NCBI RefSeq assembly: GCF_000424445.1
Contig: NZ_AUJX01000004.1
Span: 62,001 to 126,000, forward strand
Length of the DNA stretch: 64,000 nt
Direction: 5' to 3'
Origin: Oribacterium sp. NK2B42
GTDB taxonomy: Bacteria > Bacillota > Clostridia > Lachnospirales > Lachnospiraceae
Positions within the stretch are counted from its first letter, which is position 1. Each line of letters begins with the position of its first letter. Shown piece after piece: positions 53,870-62,711 of the stretch. The translations under genes were made by a program, and so were the position numbers. The notes beneath the pieces are model-generated. The model did no database searches, was not told where the DNA came from, and saw only the letters and a list, made by a program, of their open reading frames with translations.

Positions 53870-55664
53870 CCCAATCTGCCTTTCCGAATATCTGATCTGT
53901 TATATCTATATATTCCCTTTGATCTGAGCTTTCAAGCAGTATAACGGAATTATCATAGCTTGCATGCTCCGGAAGCTCTGACACATCATTGATAAAATGT
54001 ACTTCCGATCCCTGACCGGTTTTCTCCGGATCGTAGGGTTTATAGAAATACTCCCCGTAAAAATCAGTCATACCATAATTATTGTAAAAAATATAGGTCT
54101 GACGGACTCCCAGAAAATTCTGATACTTTCCTATGGTCTGATCCGCAAGAGAGTTCACTCTGTCAAGCTCGGTGAAGAAGAATATATTTCTGAAATTACT
54201 TCTGTAAAGCTGCTCCACCGGGATCATGAGACCACAGTAGAGAATAAACATTACCGCAAAACATATAACATTACCGGCCGGAAAATTCTCTGTTTTCCTC
54301 CGTCGGGAGCGGTTATCCACATGGGCTTCCGGGTTGTCCACTGCCTGGGAACGGCCTGATTTCGCGGTTTTTGCCTCTGCCAGCTTCCCGAACATATAAC
54401 AAATATAGAGAAGTGCTGCAGTGTAGCTTACATAAATCCACCGTGTTTCGAGTCTTACGGTTATGGAGCTGCAGCCGATACATAAGGCTATGAAGCTTAT
54501 GAACAACAGGTTTTGTAAAATATCATATAGCGGATCCTTTGTTTTTATAATCTCGCTTATGTAGTAAAAAATCATAACAAAGAGTACGATCCAGCTTCCG
54601 TATACGAGTAAGTGCGCCCACAGAGACATTTCCCTCCAATTGATTCCGCAGAGATAAGCTGCCCCCGCATTAACTCCGAAGATGTACTGCACCTGCTGCA
54701 GGGCATACATAAATGCCTGTCCGAGCTCGAAGGTTTCGGAAACCTTTGTTCCCGCCGTACCCACCGGCATCGCCTGCCCGGCGATGATCCGCCTGATTCC
54801 GAAGAAAAACATAACTTCAAGAAGAGGAATGGCTGCTTTCAGAACATCATCTGAATTAGATTTTTTTCCTGAACCTGATTTTGATCCCTTCAGTTCTTTT
54901 GCTTCTCCAAAATCCATATTTCCAAAAGCTACGGATGTTTGCTGTTTCTCAAAACCTTTCTCATTTAAACTTTCATCACTATAAAGCTTGTTTTTCGAGA
55001 CGCTCCCTGTACTTCTGCTTTTTACCCGAATTCTGTTTAAGAGCAGTGAAAGATAAAACAGCGGAAACAATGCCAGGAACCTCTCGTGGGTGAACAACAC
55101 AAGAAAATAGCAAATGCAGGCAAGTCCATAATAAATACTCTGTCCACTCTCCGAAAACCTGTAAAGAAGGTAAAGTATGGAAAGTGCAAGGCTGAGGGCC
55201 ATAGTCTCCAGAAGTCCCAGAACCTGTCCTATCTGGTATCCGGCAAAATGGGAACAGAGATACATGGCCGCAGTAAAAAACGATACCAGCTGTCCCGCTG
55301 CCATTTCCCTCCCTTTAAGCTTTAAGGTCTTTGTGAATCCCAGGGAAAAGAAATATATCATAAAGGCTACAGCTATGTTTATCACCGTATTGAACAAGGC
55401 ATAGTAGTTTACATGCCGCCCCACGATGACAAACTCAAGGTAACTGAGAGCCCAGTAAAAAGGCCTGAAATTACCCTTTGTTTTCATAGGGAAGGTGTAC
55501 TCCCAGAAGTTTTCCTCTCCGTAATAGGACCAGAGATAAAGATCATCTCCGTAGAGTCCCCTTATCTGAATGTTACGGTTCACAAACAAGCCAATTAAAA
55601 TAAGTGCAAAAAGTGCAGGAAGCACCATTCGCACTTGTTGTTTAGTTATCTTTTTTATTTTCAT
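53847..55664 (-). CDS. Large multi-pass membrane protein, probable GT-C-type glycosyltransferase
   Basis: The 605-residue protein has about 11-12 helices. The first extracytoplasmic loop contains GLYGDDLYLWSYYG, matching the acidic pair that GT-C enzymes place just after helix one. Between helices lies a roughly 80-residue hydrophilic insertion rich in Ser, Lys and Glu (about 215-275). The C-terminal region after the last helix is a soluble domain. It overlaps the genes on both sides by 23 bases, so translation is tightly coupled. The donor and acceptor cannot be named. Confidence 0.68.
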   Translation of the reverse strand: MKIKKITKQQVRMVLPALFALILIGLFVNRNIQIRGLYGDDLYLWSYYGEENFWEYTFPMKTKGNFRPFYWALSYLEFVIVGRHVNYYALFNTVINIAVAFMIYFFSLGFTKTLKLKGREMAAGQLVSFFTAAMYLCSHFAGYQIGQVLGLLETMALSLALSILYLLYRFSESGQSIYYGLACICYFLVLFTHERFLALFPLFYLSLLLNRIRVKSRSTGSVSKNKLYSDESLNEKGFEKQQTSVAFGNMDFGEAKELKGSKSGSGKKSNSDDVLKAAIPLLEVMFFFGIRRIIAGQAMPVGTAGTKVSETFELGQAFMYALQQVQYIFGVNAGAAYLCGINWREMSLWAHLLVYGSWIVLFVMIFYYISEIIKTKDPLYDILQNLLFISFIALCIGCSSITVRLETRWIYVSYTAALLYICYMFGKLAEAKTAKSGRSQAVDNPEAHVDNRSRRRKTENFPAGNVICFAVMFILYCGLMIPVEQLYRSNFRNIFFFTELDRVNSLADQTIGKYQNFLGVRQTYIFYNNYGMTDFYGEYFYKPYDPEKTGQGSEVHFINDVSELPEHASYDNSVILLESSDQREYIDITDQIFGKADWDAITQKG

Positions 55665-56451
55665 ATGCTCCGTATGCTTTCTTATAGAAATGCATGAGTA
55701 ATGCCGCTATGGGTGCAGGATGCAGCTTTTTGAACATCTCCTCTTCCTCCAGCTCACGGTTATGGTTCTCGATATTACGCATGGTCTCAGCTCCCGGATG
55801 GATGCGGTAAGCCATAAGGGATTTCTCGATAACTATGAACCTTCCCGGCTCTTTTGCAAGTCTTACCAGAGTCTCCCAGTCTATCACAAACTTATAATCG
55901 TTTCTGAAAAGAGGCGCAGGACAGTAGGAAACATTGTAGGTGCAGGTTGGGCAACCTATGCCGTTTCCGTATTTTAATGCTGACAGCTTTACACCTTTCT
56001 TATGGGCTTTACAATGATCCCTTAAGCGCCATCTGAGGATTCTCTTTACCCACTCCGAAGTTCCGGGGATAGTATTTCCCTCGCCGTCTATAGTATCGTA
56101 ACGGCAGCAGAAAAGAGACATATCCGGAAATACATGGTAAGCATTTAAAAGAGCTTTGGTATAGTCCGGAAAATACAGGTCATCCTGGTGGGCTATGGTT
56201 ACGAGAGGAGCCAGACGGCTCCCCTCTTCATATGCAAAATTCCAGTCTTCCTTAAGTCCGTGATGCCCGTTTCTTACATAAACGGGATACCCGAACCTGG
56301 CACTGCATTCAGTGATAAACTTATTGGGAGTGGAGGTGCAGATGATAACCTTACTCTCCACACTCTGGTTTTTCAGAGAGTTAAGAAGGTAAGGAAGATA
56401 TTCGGATTCACCATATGCAGCTACCGCAAAGCAATGCTTATACTTTTTCAC
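55642..56451 (-). CDS. GT2-family glycosyltransferase
   Basis: The 269-residue protein has a GT-A-type N-terminus (HCFAVAAYGESEYLPYLLNSLKNQSV), a metal-binding DXD-like motif in TIAHQDDLYFPDY and a later acidic site FVIDWETLVRLAKEPG, with a Cys-rich stretch CPTCTYNVSYCP between. It lacks membrane helices, so it acts on the inner face using a nucleotide sugar. It lies between the giant fusion protein gene and the large membrane protein gene on the same strand. Confidence 0.82.
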   Translation of the reverse strand: MKKYKHCFAVAAYGESEYLPYLLNSLKNQSVESKVIICTSTPNKFITECSARFGYPVYVRNGHHGLKEDWNFAYEEGSRLAPLVTIAHQDDLYFPDYTKALLNAYHVFPDMSLFCCRYDTIDGEGNTIPGTSEWVKRILRWRLRDHCKAHKKGVKLSALKYGNGIGCPTCTYNVSYCPAPLFRNDYKFVIDWETLVRLAKEPGRFIVIEKSLMAYRIHPGAETMRNIENHNRELEEEEMFKKLHPAPIAALLMHFYKKAYGAYENKKDN

Positions 56452-56525
56452 ACTCTGTATCCTCCCACAGATACCGTTTTTCTTTAATATCTGTCACGAA
56501 GCCTTAAATCTGATCCAAAAGCTTC

Positions 56526-59500
56526 TCACTTCCTGTAATCTGATTCAAAATCATCACGGATCTTGTTCCATGCTCCCTCAGGGGAGTAATAATCCTTTAT
56601 GAACTGTACTGCCCTCCTGGACATATTCTCAATATCATAGCTGTTGTTATAAAGCTTTATAACATCTTCGGCAAAGCCATCTTCAGTGTCCTGAATGTGG
56701 AGAGCGGTTTCTGCCTCAGGTATTCCCTCTGCTCCGCAGGAGGTGGTAACCACTGCAGCCCCTGCATGAAGAGCTTCGACAACCTTGCCCTTTACACCTG
56801 CTCCGTAACGGAGAGGTACCACTACAACCCGGTTCTTACGGTAAAGCTCATCCAGCTGTTCGATGGTAACAAAGCCGAGAACATTGATATCCGGACGGTT
56901 GTTAAGAGCGAGCACCTCTTCATCAGCCTTTGATCCGGCAACATTAAGCACTACATCCGGAATACGGGCTCTGATTTTCGGAAGGATCTCGTTTGCAAAC
57001 CAGAGAAGACCATCCTTGTTTGGCGGATGTCCGAAACCACCCACAAACAGAAGTCCCTGCTTGTTTGCATAATCCTCATCCAGCACCGCCGGCTCATCAT
57101 ATACATAGGCGGTAATGCCTTTGACATTGATGGTAGGATCCTCTTTACGCACGATCTCAGCCTCAACCTCTGACGGGAAGTAGCTTGCGTCAGCCTTACG
57201 CATAACACCATACTCGATGTTGTGCCAGTACTCTGCATCCTCCCTGGTATTCTCGTCATGATTAAGCTCATACTCTCTCATGAGACGGAGAGAATGAAGG
57301 TCATGACCGAAGTAGATAACCTTTACATCGGTGTTATCACGGAAATAATCAATATATTTCGTTGCAATGTGCGGTCTGTTGAGATATGCGATATTAAGGA
57401 ACTTCTTATTCTTATCTATCCACTCCCAGATGCCGGCCTGCATGGTATTTCCGTACAGTACCTCGATGCCCATCTGCTGAAGCTCTGAAGTGTAAGGCTC
57501 TTCATGAGCAAAATTGTCTCCGAGGAATTTAACCTTGTAGCCAACGCTCTTGAAAAGCTTCATATACTGATAGTCAAGCTTGGAGCCCGCATCCTTATCC
57601 CAGGTAGGCACATAGTGATCCACCACCAGGATATACTTACTGTTCTGTCCTCTTTCACGGGCAGCAAAAGGATTGGGATTTCCATCATTAACAGACTGGT
57701 TTTTCAGTTCCTCAGCCCACTTCTCCTTAAACTTCTCCTGGTTAACAACCTGATAATGCTTAAGTCCCGAAGTATCCTGGGTATCCGTTCCGTTGGACAC
57801 TCCCTCAAAGTGAGTGATAACGGATTTCGGCTGGAACACAACCTTCTTTCCATGCTTACGCACTTCAAAAGCAAGGTCCGTATCCTCATAATAAGCCGGA
57901 GCGAATCTCTCATCAAATCCGCCGATTTCCTTCCAGAGATCGGTACGGATCATGATGGCTGCACCGGAAATGTAGTCAACTTCCTTTACATAATTGTATT
58001 CCGGCTCCTCCGGATCCTGGAGTCTTCCGTAATTCCAGCCTGAGCCGTCTGACCAGATTATGCCGCCGGCCTCCTGGAGACGTCCGTCGGGATATACCAG
58101 TTTGGAGCCCACCATACCGATGGAATCATCGCTTTCTATAAGCGAAACCAACGAATCAAGCCAGCCTGCATTAACCTTGGTATCATTGTTAAGGAAGAAA
58201 ATGTACTTACCTTTGGCAATCTCGGCTGCCTGGTTACAGTTCTTAAGGAAGCCCATATTCTCACGGTTTCTTGCGATAACCAGATTGTCTGCATAAAAAC
58301 CGATCTCTCTTGTGGCATCCGTTGACACGTCATCTGCTATGATGACCTCGTAAGGAGTCTTCTGAAAATCCGTGTTTTCCTTGATGCTTATGAGACACTG
58401 ATAAGTATAGTTAATCTGGTTGTAGCAGGGTATAACGATGCTTACCAGAGGAGTATCTGTTTTTTCAAAGCTTACCTTTCCGTACTCACTGTAGGCAGAT
58501 CCTATATTGAAGTCGCCTCTTATACGGTTCTTGCCCTCCGCAGTGAAAAACAGCGGTAATGTTTTAACCGGGTGTCTGAAGCTCTGCCCGATATAGTAAA
58601 GCACCTTACGTTTGCGGGAGCCCACCGGGAATCTTCTGTTATAGGCATTGCTTATCTTTTGAGACAGCTTTCCCCTGATTCCCATACGAAGTCTATAGTA
58701 TTCCCGTTCTTTTATGAGAGTTTCAATGTCTCTCTCATGGATCTCGATGACCTTTGTAAGGTTCGCTACGTGAACAGCAGTCAGCCGGTTAACCTCACGC
58801 TCCTTTTTAAGAGCGATCTTATTCTCTTCGTTTCTCTGACCTAGTACTATAAGGTCATTCTCTGCTACCGCAAGTCTTCCCTTAAGCTCATTGAATCTGT
58901 GGACAGTCACCTTGTTCTCGTAGTAAGCATTGATATTGCTGTCCCGGCCGTCTCCGTGGACATAAACCTGGAATTCCTGCTCTTTATCAAGAAGCTCATT
59001 GCATTCCGGCGTAGTGAATCCAAAGTTACGCATAAATCCGAAGAGATCATCATAACTGAGCTCATTTCTGTAGGAAAGATACCAGTAATAAAGTATTCTG
59101 AACTGTAAAAATCTTACATCCACAGCCTCGGTCAGTACCCACTCACAGTCTATGAGGGTGGGCTTACCGTTAACCATGATAACATTATCAAAGAGGCAGT
59201 CGAGATTTGCCGGTTTTATCTCACCGTCTCTCTTGCCTATAACCATATCAACGGATTCCACAAGCTCCTTTACCGGAGCAACTCCGTCTTTTATGAGATC
59301 CGCAAGGAGTCTTCCGAGATTCTTTCCTTCAAGATAGGGATAAATCTGGTAGCTTAATCGCTGGAAATCTCCCAGAGCATGACTTGTCTCCTCAGCCTTT
59401 AGTACCTCCAGCGTAGGATTAACCTCACGCTGCTCCTTAGCCTTTGCTGTCAGAGAATCGATGTGAGCATTGGCTTCAGGTGTAATGCCTGACTTTGCCA

Positions 59501-60227
59501 CATGCTTTATATCCCTGCTGTCCTTATAAATAAGTGTCTTTATGGCGTACTCCGGCTTACGGCTTGAATTGTATTTAATGTATATGGGGCGATACTTTCT
59601 GTAATCCTTCGCCCGGCTTTTGTGTGAACCCCGGGGCTGGAAAATGTAGAAGTAAGAAGGCGCGAACTCCTGGAATTCGTTTTCCTTTACCAGAAGACCT
59701 ATCTTCTCGGTTTCGTCAGAGGGTCCCGGCAAACGCTCATCAGTATAGAAATTAAGGGGCATCTTTAATTCGGGAACGGGATAATACATCCACTCCTTTG
59801 AATCGGGCTCACTCTCCTTTAACCTTTCCCGAAGCGACTTAACCTCTGACCAGCGCATATATACGGTGTCTCCATCTTTTTCTCCGGAGGAGAGACGGTC
59901 GATGTCCAGGGCATTCTGCATACCAAGCATGATGCAGCCACCCTCTTTAAGCCAGGTGCCGGAGAGAGACCTGAACATACCTTCGAGATCACCCTTGAAT
60001 ATCTTAAGTACTCTTTCTGTGAGAACAGGTATGATAATGTAATCATATACCGTCTCATCAAGTCTTCTTGAGACATTACGGACTCTCTTTTCAAGAAGTT
60101 CTCTGAAGGGAGCAGTATACTCCTTGTCTCCCAGTACCAGAACTGAGGCATCTCTCTCCATGCCTGTGGTCATATCGTCAAAATAGAACCACTCTATCAA
60201 ATTGGTCATATGGTGTGTGAAACTCAT
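56526..60227 (-). CDS. Giant fusion: methyltransferase-like, kinase-like, coiled coil, GT2 and GT4 domains
   Basis: The 1233-residue protein is not a known single family. Residues 30-170 look like a shortened class I methyltransferase (VLVLG, DYIIIPVL, WLKEGGCIMLGMQN, MYYPVPELKMP and FYTDERLP) that lacks the glycine-rich cofactor loop. Residues 180-390 fit a protein-kinase-like fold: AIK (K230), D343 and N348 in the catalytic loop, and D360 in TLIDCEW. Residues 440-515 are a coiled coil. A GT2 domain (593-830) has VIPCYNQ, IIADDVSTD, FFLNNDTKVNAGW and YYEDTDLAFEV. The rest (865-1225) is a GT4-like domain with GHDLHSLR, FVGGFGHPPNKDG and PLRYGAGVKGKVVEALHAG. It overlaps the ABC ATPase gene by four bases. 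The layout resembles O9a WbdD (methyltransferase-kinase-coiled coil) joined to two glycosyltransferases. Confidence 0.82.
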   Translation of the reverse strand: MSFTHHMTNLIEWFYFDDMTTGMERDASVLVLGDKEYTAPFRELLEKRVRNVSRRLDETVYDYIIIPVLTERVLKIFKGDLEGMFRSLSGTWLKEGGCIMLGMQNALDIDRLSSGEKDGDTVYMRWSEVKSLRERLKESEPDSKEWMYYPVPELKMPLNFYTDERLPGPSDETEKIGLLVKENEFQEFAPSYFYIFQPRGSHKSRAKDYRKYRPIYIKYNSSRKPEYAIKTLIYKDSRDIKHVAKSGITPEANAHIDSLTAKAKEQREVNPTLEVLKAEETSHALGDFQRLSYQIYPYLEGKNLGRLLADLIKDGVAPVKELVESVDMVIGKRDGEIKPANLDCLFDNVIMVNGKPTLIDCEWVLTEAVDVRFLQFRILYYWYLSYRNELSYDDLFGFMRNFGFTTPECNELLDKEQEFQVYVHGDGRDSNINAYYENKVTVHRFNELKGRLAVAENDLIVLGQRNEENKIALKKEREVNRLTAVHVANLTKVIEIHERDIETLIKEREYYRLRMGIRGKLSQKISNAYNRRFPVGSRKRKVLYYIGQSFRHPVKTLPLFFTAEGKNRIRGDFNIGSAYSEYGKVSFEKTDTPLVSIVIPCYNQINYTYQCLISIKENTDFQKTPYEVIIADDVSTDATREIGFYADNLVIARNRENMGFLKNCNQAAEIAKGKYIFFLNNDTKVNAGWLDSLVSLIESDDSIGMVGSKLVYPDGRLQEAGGIIWSDGSGWNYGRLQDPEEPEYNYVKEVDYISGAAIMIRTDLWKEIGGFDERFAPAYYEDTDLAFEVRKHGKKVVFQPKSVITHFEGVSNGTDTQDTSGLKHYQVVNQEKFKEKWAEELKNQSVNDGNPNPFAARERGQNSKYILVVDHYVPTWDKDAGSKLDYQYMKLFKSVGYKVKFLGDNFAHEEPYTSELQQMGIEVLYGNTMQAGIWEWIDKNKKFLNIAYLNRPHIATKYIDYFRDNTDVKVIYFGHDLHSLRLMREYELNHDENTREDAEYWHNIEYGVMRKADASYFPSEVEAEIVRKEDPTINVKGITAYVYDEPAVLDEDYANKQGLLFVGGFGHPPNKDGLLWFANEILPKIRARIPDVVLNVAGSKADEEVLALNNRPDINVLGFVTIEQLDELYRKNRVVVVPLRYGAGVKGKVVEALHAGAAVVTTSCGAEGIPEAETALHIQDTEDGFAEDVIKLYNNSYDIENMSRRAVQFIKDYYSPEGAWNKIRDDFESDYRK

Positions 60228-61693
60228 TGTTTGTTATGCCTTTCCAGAGTCACCTTCGACTCCATGTCGTAAACACCGACTGTGTTTTTGTTTGAGAGCA
60301 CCGTAATGGATGCTACATCATATTTTCTGTCATAGACTACGTGCTCTCCCTGCTCAAAACCTGTGCAGGACATGCTTAGAAGGTACTCGCCTCCCTGCAG
60401 CGTCATCCGCTGTGTGAAGGTGCAGACATATTCGTCCCCTTCCTTTACGGGATCTATGCTGCACTCCTCGATCATTGTATTGGTGCCTGTCAGATCCGCA
60501 CCCCTCTTGTCTTTTATTGTGAATGTAAAAATCGGAGCTTCCAAAGGCGCATTGAAACGTATCTTTTCCTTTATGGAGAAGGTCTCCCCCTTAACTATAA
60601 CGTTTGTCACCTTGCCTCTTTGATCAAGGATTCCGAGATCATAAATTGAAGCTCTTCCGTCACCATAATGCTGAAGATTAGGGTTCAGATTAAGTTCATC
60701 CTGCATCAGATGTCCGTTGTTATGATGGATATCATCCTTTGGATCGTTACGACCTTCTTCCGGTCCGAATGATTCTTCCGCATCCCTCATAGCGGCTCCG
60801 CCAATGCTGTCCACTCCGAAATCCTGACCCTCTATAAAAGAAACAGCGGCCTCTGCATCCCGTTTCTTCTCAATATTCTTTTTATCCTCTTCCGTAAATC
60901 TTCCTGCAAGGATCTTTTTATAAAGATCCACCATTTCTCCGGGCTTTCCCTCAGCGATTTTTTCACCTTTATTTATAAGGACAACTCTGTCACAGTATTT
61001 CATTACGGATCCGAGATCATGAGTAACCATCAGAATGGTGGTTCCGTTCCTGCGAAGCTCATCCATGCGGTGATAGCACTTGGCCTGGAAGAAAACATCT
61101 CCTACGGACAGAGCCTCATCCACAATGAGTATCTCAGGATCCATGGCCACATACATGGCGAAAGCAAGTCTTACGAACATACCGCTGGAATAGCTTTTTA
61201 CAGGCTGGTTCACAAAGTCCCCGATATCTGCAAAGTCCAGGATTTCCTGAAGCTTCTCATCCATCTGCTCCTTTGTGAAGCCCATCATGGTTCCGTTCAT
61301 GTAGACATTCTCAATACCGGTATAATCCGGATTAAACCCGGCACCAAGCTCAAGAAGGGCACATATTATACCCTTTATGTTCACCTCACCATCTGACGGG
61401 GTAAGGACTCCGGTTATGATCTTAAGGATAGTGGATTTACCGGAACCGTTTGTTCCGATGATTCCCACAGACTCACCTTTACCGACCTTGAAATTTATAT
61501 GATTAAGAGCATAAAAATCACGATGATAATTCTTATGGGTCAGGCTGACAGCCTCTTTAAGTCTGTCTATAGGCTGATCGTAGAGCCTGTAGATCTTTGT
61601 CACATCCTTTACGTCTATGACAAAGTCGCTGTCCACCATACTTTCATTATCACCGGCTTTTTCGCTTGTGTTTTTTATTTCATTATCTGCCAT
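60224..61693 (-). CDS. wzt: ABC polysaccharide exporter ATPase with Wzt-like C-terminal domain
   Basis: I start at the ATG at 61693, giving 489 residues. The nucleotide-binding domain has Walker A GTNGSGKST, signature SYSSGMFVRLAF and Walker B ILIVDEALSVGD, as in TagH/Wzt proteins. After about residue 290 there is an acidic linker, then a beta-rich domain (345-480; DLGILDQRGKVTNVIVKGETF, FTFTIKDKRGADLTGTNT, GGEYLLSMSCTG) of the Wzt_C type. In Gram-negatives this domain recognises the capped end of the glycan to be exported. The ATGA overlap with the giant transferase gene implies coupled synthesis. No matching permease (Wzm/TagG) is in the window. A hairpin and T8 run directly precede the start. 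Confidence 0.9.
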   Translation of the reverse strand: MADNEIKNTSEKAGDNESMVDSDFVIDVKDVTKIYRLYDQPIDRLKEAVSLTHKNYHRDFYALNHINFKVGKGESVGIIGTNGSGKSTILKIITGVLTPSDGEVNIKGIICALLELGAGFNPDYTGIENVYMNGTMMGFTKEQMDEKLQEILDFADIGDFVNQPVKSYSSGMFVRLAFAMYVAMDPEILIVDEALSVGDVFFQAKCYHRMDELRRNGTTILMVTHDLGSVMKYCDRVVLINKGEKIAEGKPGEMVDLYKKILAGRFTEEDKKNIEKKRDAEAAVSFIEGQDFGVDSIGGAAMRDAEESFGPEEGRNDPKDDIHHNNGHLMQDELNLNPNLQHYGDGRASIYDLGILDQRGKVTNVIVKGETFSIKEKIRFNAPLEAPIFTFTIKDKRGADLTGTNTMIEECSIDPVKEGDEYVCTFTQRMTLQGGEYLLSMSCTGFEQGEHVVYDRKYDVASITVLSNKNTVGVYDMESKVTLERHNKQ

Positions 61694-61701
61694 AAAAAAA
61701 A

Positions 61702-61733
61702 TTCTCCAGATGTGCGTATGCACATTTGGAGAA
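61702..61733 (-). promoter_or_regulatory. Attenuator-like leader hairpin at the start of the ABC exporter gene
   Basis: On the minus strand TTCTCCAAATGTGC, an ATAC loop and GCACATCTGGAGAA form a 14-bp stem (one mismatch), followed by eight Ts and then the ATG. The stem holds the only ribosome binding site, CTGGAG. It can work as a terminator, as a site that hides the ribosome binding site, or as a protein operator. A weak -35/-10 pair (TGGCAA, 17 bp, TATTAT) lies just upstream. Confidence 0.7.
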
Positions 61734-61794
61734 TATAATAACATATTTCTTCATGTTTTGCCACACCGGTCACAGTTCGGACTAGACATATGCA

Positions 61795-61874
61795 GTCCAG
61801 ATCCGGAGGACATCCATTTTAAAACGGGTCGCTACGGCAGAAAAAACTTAAACAGCCCACTAAGCGGCTCTAGG
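61795..61874 (+). repeat. Half copy of the nested palindrome family
   Basis: CCGGAGGACATCCATTTT, AAAACGGGTCGCTACGGCAG, AACAGCCCACTAAGCGGCTC and TAGG appear in the same order as the left half of the 5588 and 63766 elements. The centre and right half are missing. The left half runs straight into the 3' end of the secreted protein gene and supplies its stop codon (61870-61872). Confidence 0.8.
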
Positions 61875-62664
61875 CTCCCGGTGTCTGGTATGTAGCTATG
61901 TTACTGCTGCCGGTGGATGGAAGTGTTCCGTTGTAACCAACGGCTGAGCTGTTAGTGGTTGCCGGTGCGGAGGATGTTGTATTCTGGGTTGTGGCAGCTT
62001 TAGTGCTTGTGTTTGCTGCCGCTGTAGTTCCCGTGGAAAGTGACTTTCCTACTTCCGGGCTTGCTGCATTGGTTACCAGATGACCTTCGCTGACTCTGTA
62101 GCTGTAGGTTCCGGTCTGTACGCCCTGAGTTCCGGATATCTTTGCTGTTACGCTGTTTCCGGGACCGACATAGGTTCCATCAGCTATTCCGGTGGAGTTT
62201 GCCAGTGTCTGATCAGAGGTCTGTATCGTAGGAAGCTGGCTGTTGGTAAGGGAGCTTGCCTTACTGTTGGAAATAACGTGATCCACAACAGTTACCATAT
62301 TGGTGTTCATACCGATATTGGCTGCTGCGGTTGCCGCTGCATTAAGAGCAGCAGTACTTTCACTGGTGGTATTGCCTCCCCTTGCCGCTTTTGCTGCATC
62401 TGCAGCCGCATTGGCTGCCTCTATGGCTGCAGCCGTATCAGTTTTTGTCACTGCCTGTGTTGTAAGAGTAAGATTTGGAGCAGGTGTTCCGTCGGGAGCC
62501 GGCTGTCCTGCATAAACAGTGGTCTGCACTCCGGTTGCTGTATCGGTCCAAACGGCTATGGGACCATACAAAGTATACTGCCAGTCGGAAAGACCTGTCA
62601 TACTCATAGAAATTGAAAGAGCCATAACGGCAATGGCAGTGTTTCTTATTTTATTAAGCTTCAT
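61870..62664 (-). CDS. Secreted Ala/Thr/Ser-rich protein of unknown function
   Basis: The ATG at 62664, with CAGGAG upstream, gives 264 residues. An N-terminal signal peptide (RNTAIAVMALSISMSMTG) is followed by a short region with two Trp (SDWQYTLYGPIAVWTD) and long Ala/Thr/Ser-rich low-complexity stretches. The segment GIADGTYVGPGNSVTAKISGTQGVQTGTYSYRV near the C-terminus could be a small beta-domain. No known family is recognised. There is no LPXTG motif or membrane helix at the C-terminus. The 3' end merges with the half palindrome, so the reading frame may once have been longer. Confidence 0.72.
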   Translation of the reverse strand: MKLNKIRNTAIAVMALSISMSMTGLSDWQYTLYGPIAVWTDTATGVQTTVYAGQPAPDGTPAPNLTLTTQAVTKTDTAAAIEAANAAADAAKAARGGNTTSESTAALNAAATAAANIGMNTNMVTVVDHVISNSKASSLTNSQLPTIQTSDQTLANSTGIADGTYVGPGNSVTAKISGTQGVQTGTYSYRVSEGHLVTNAASPEVGKSLSTGTTAAANTSTKAATTQNTTSSAPATTNSSAVGYNGTLPSTGSSNIATYQTPGA

Positions 62665-62711
62665 TACTGTCTCCTGAAATACTCTGTGATTTTTTGAGTA
62701 TATCACAGGGT

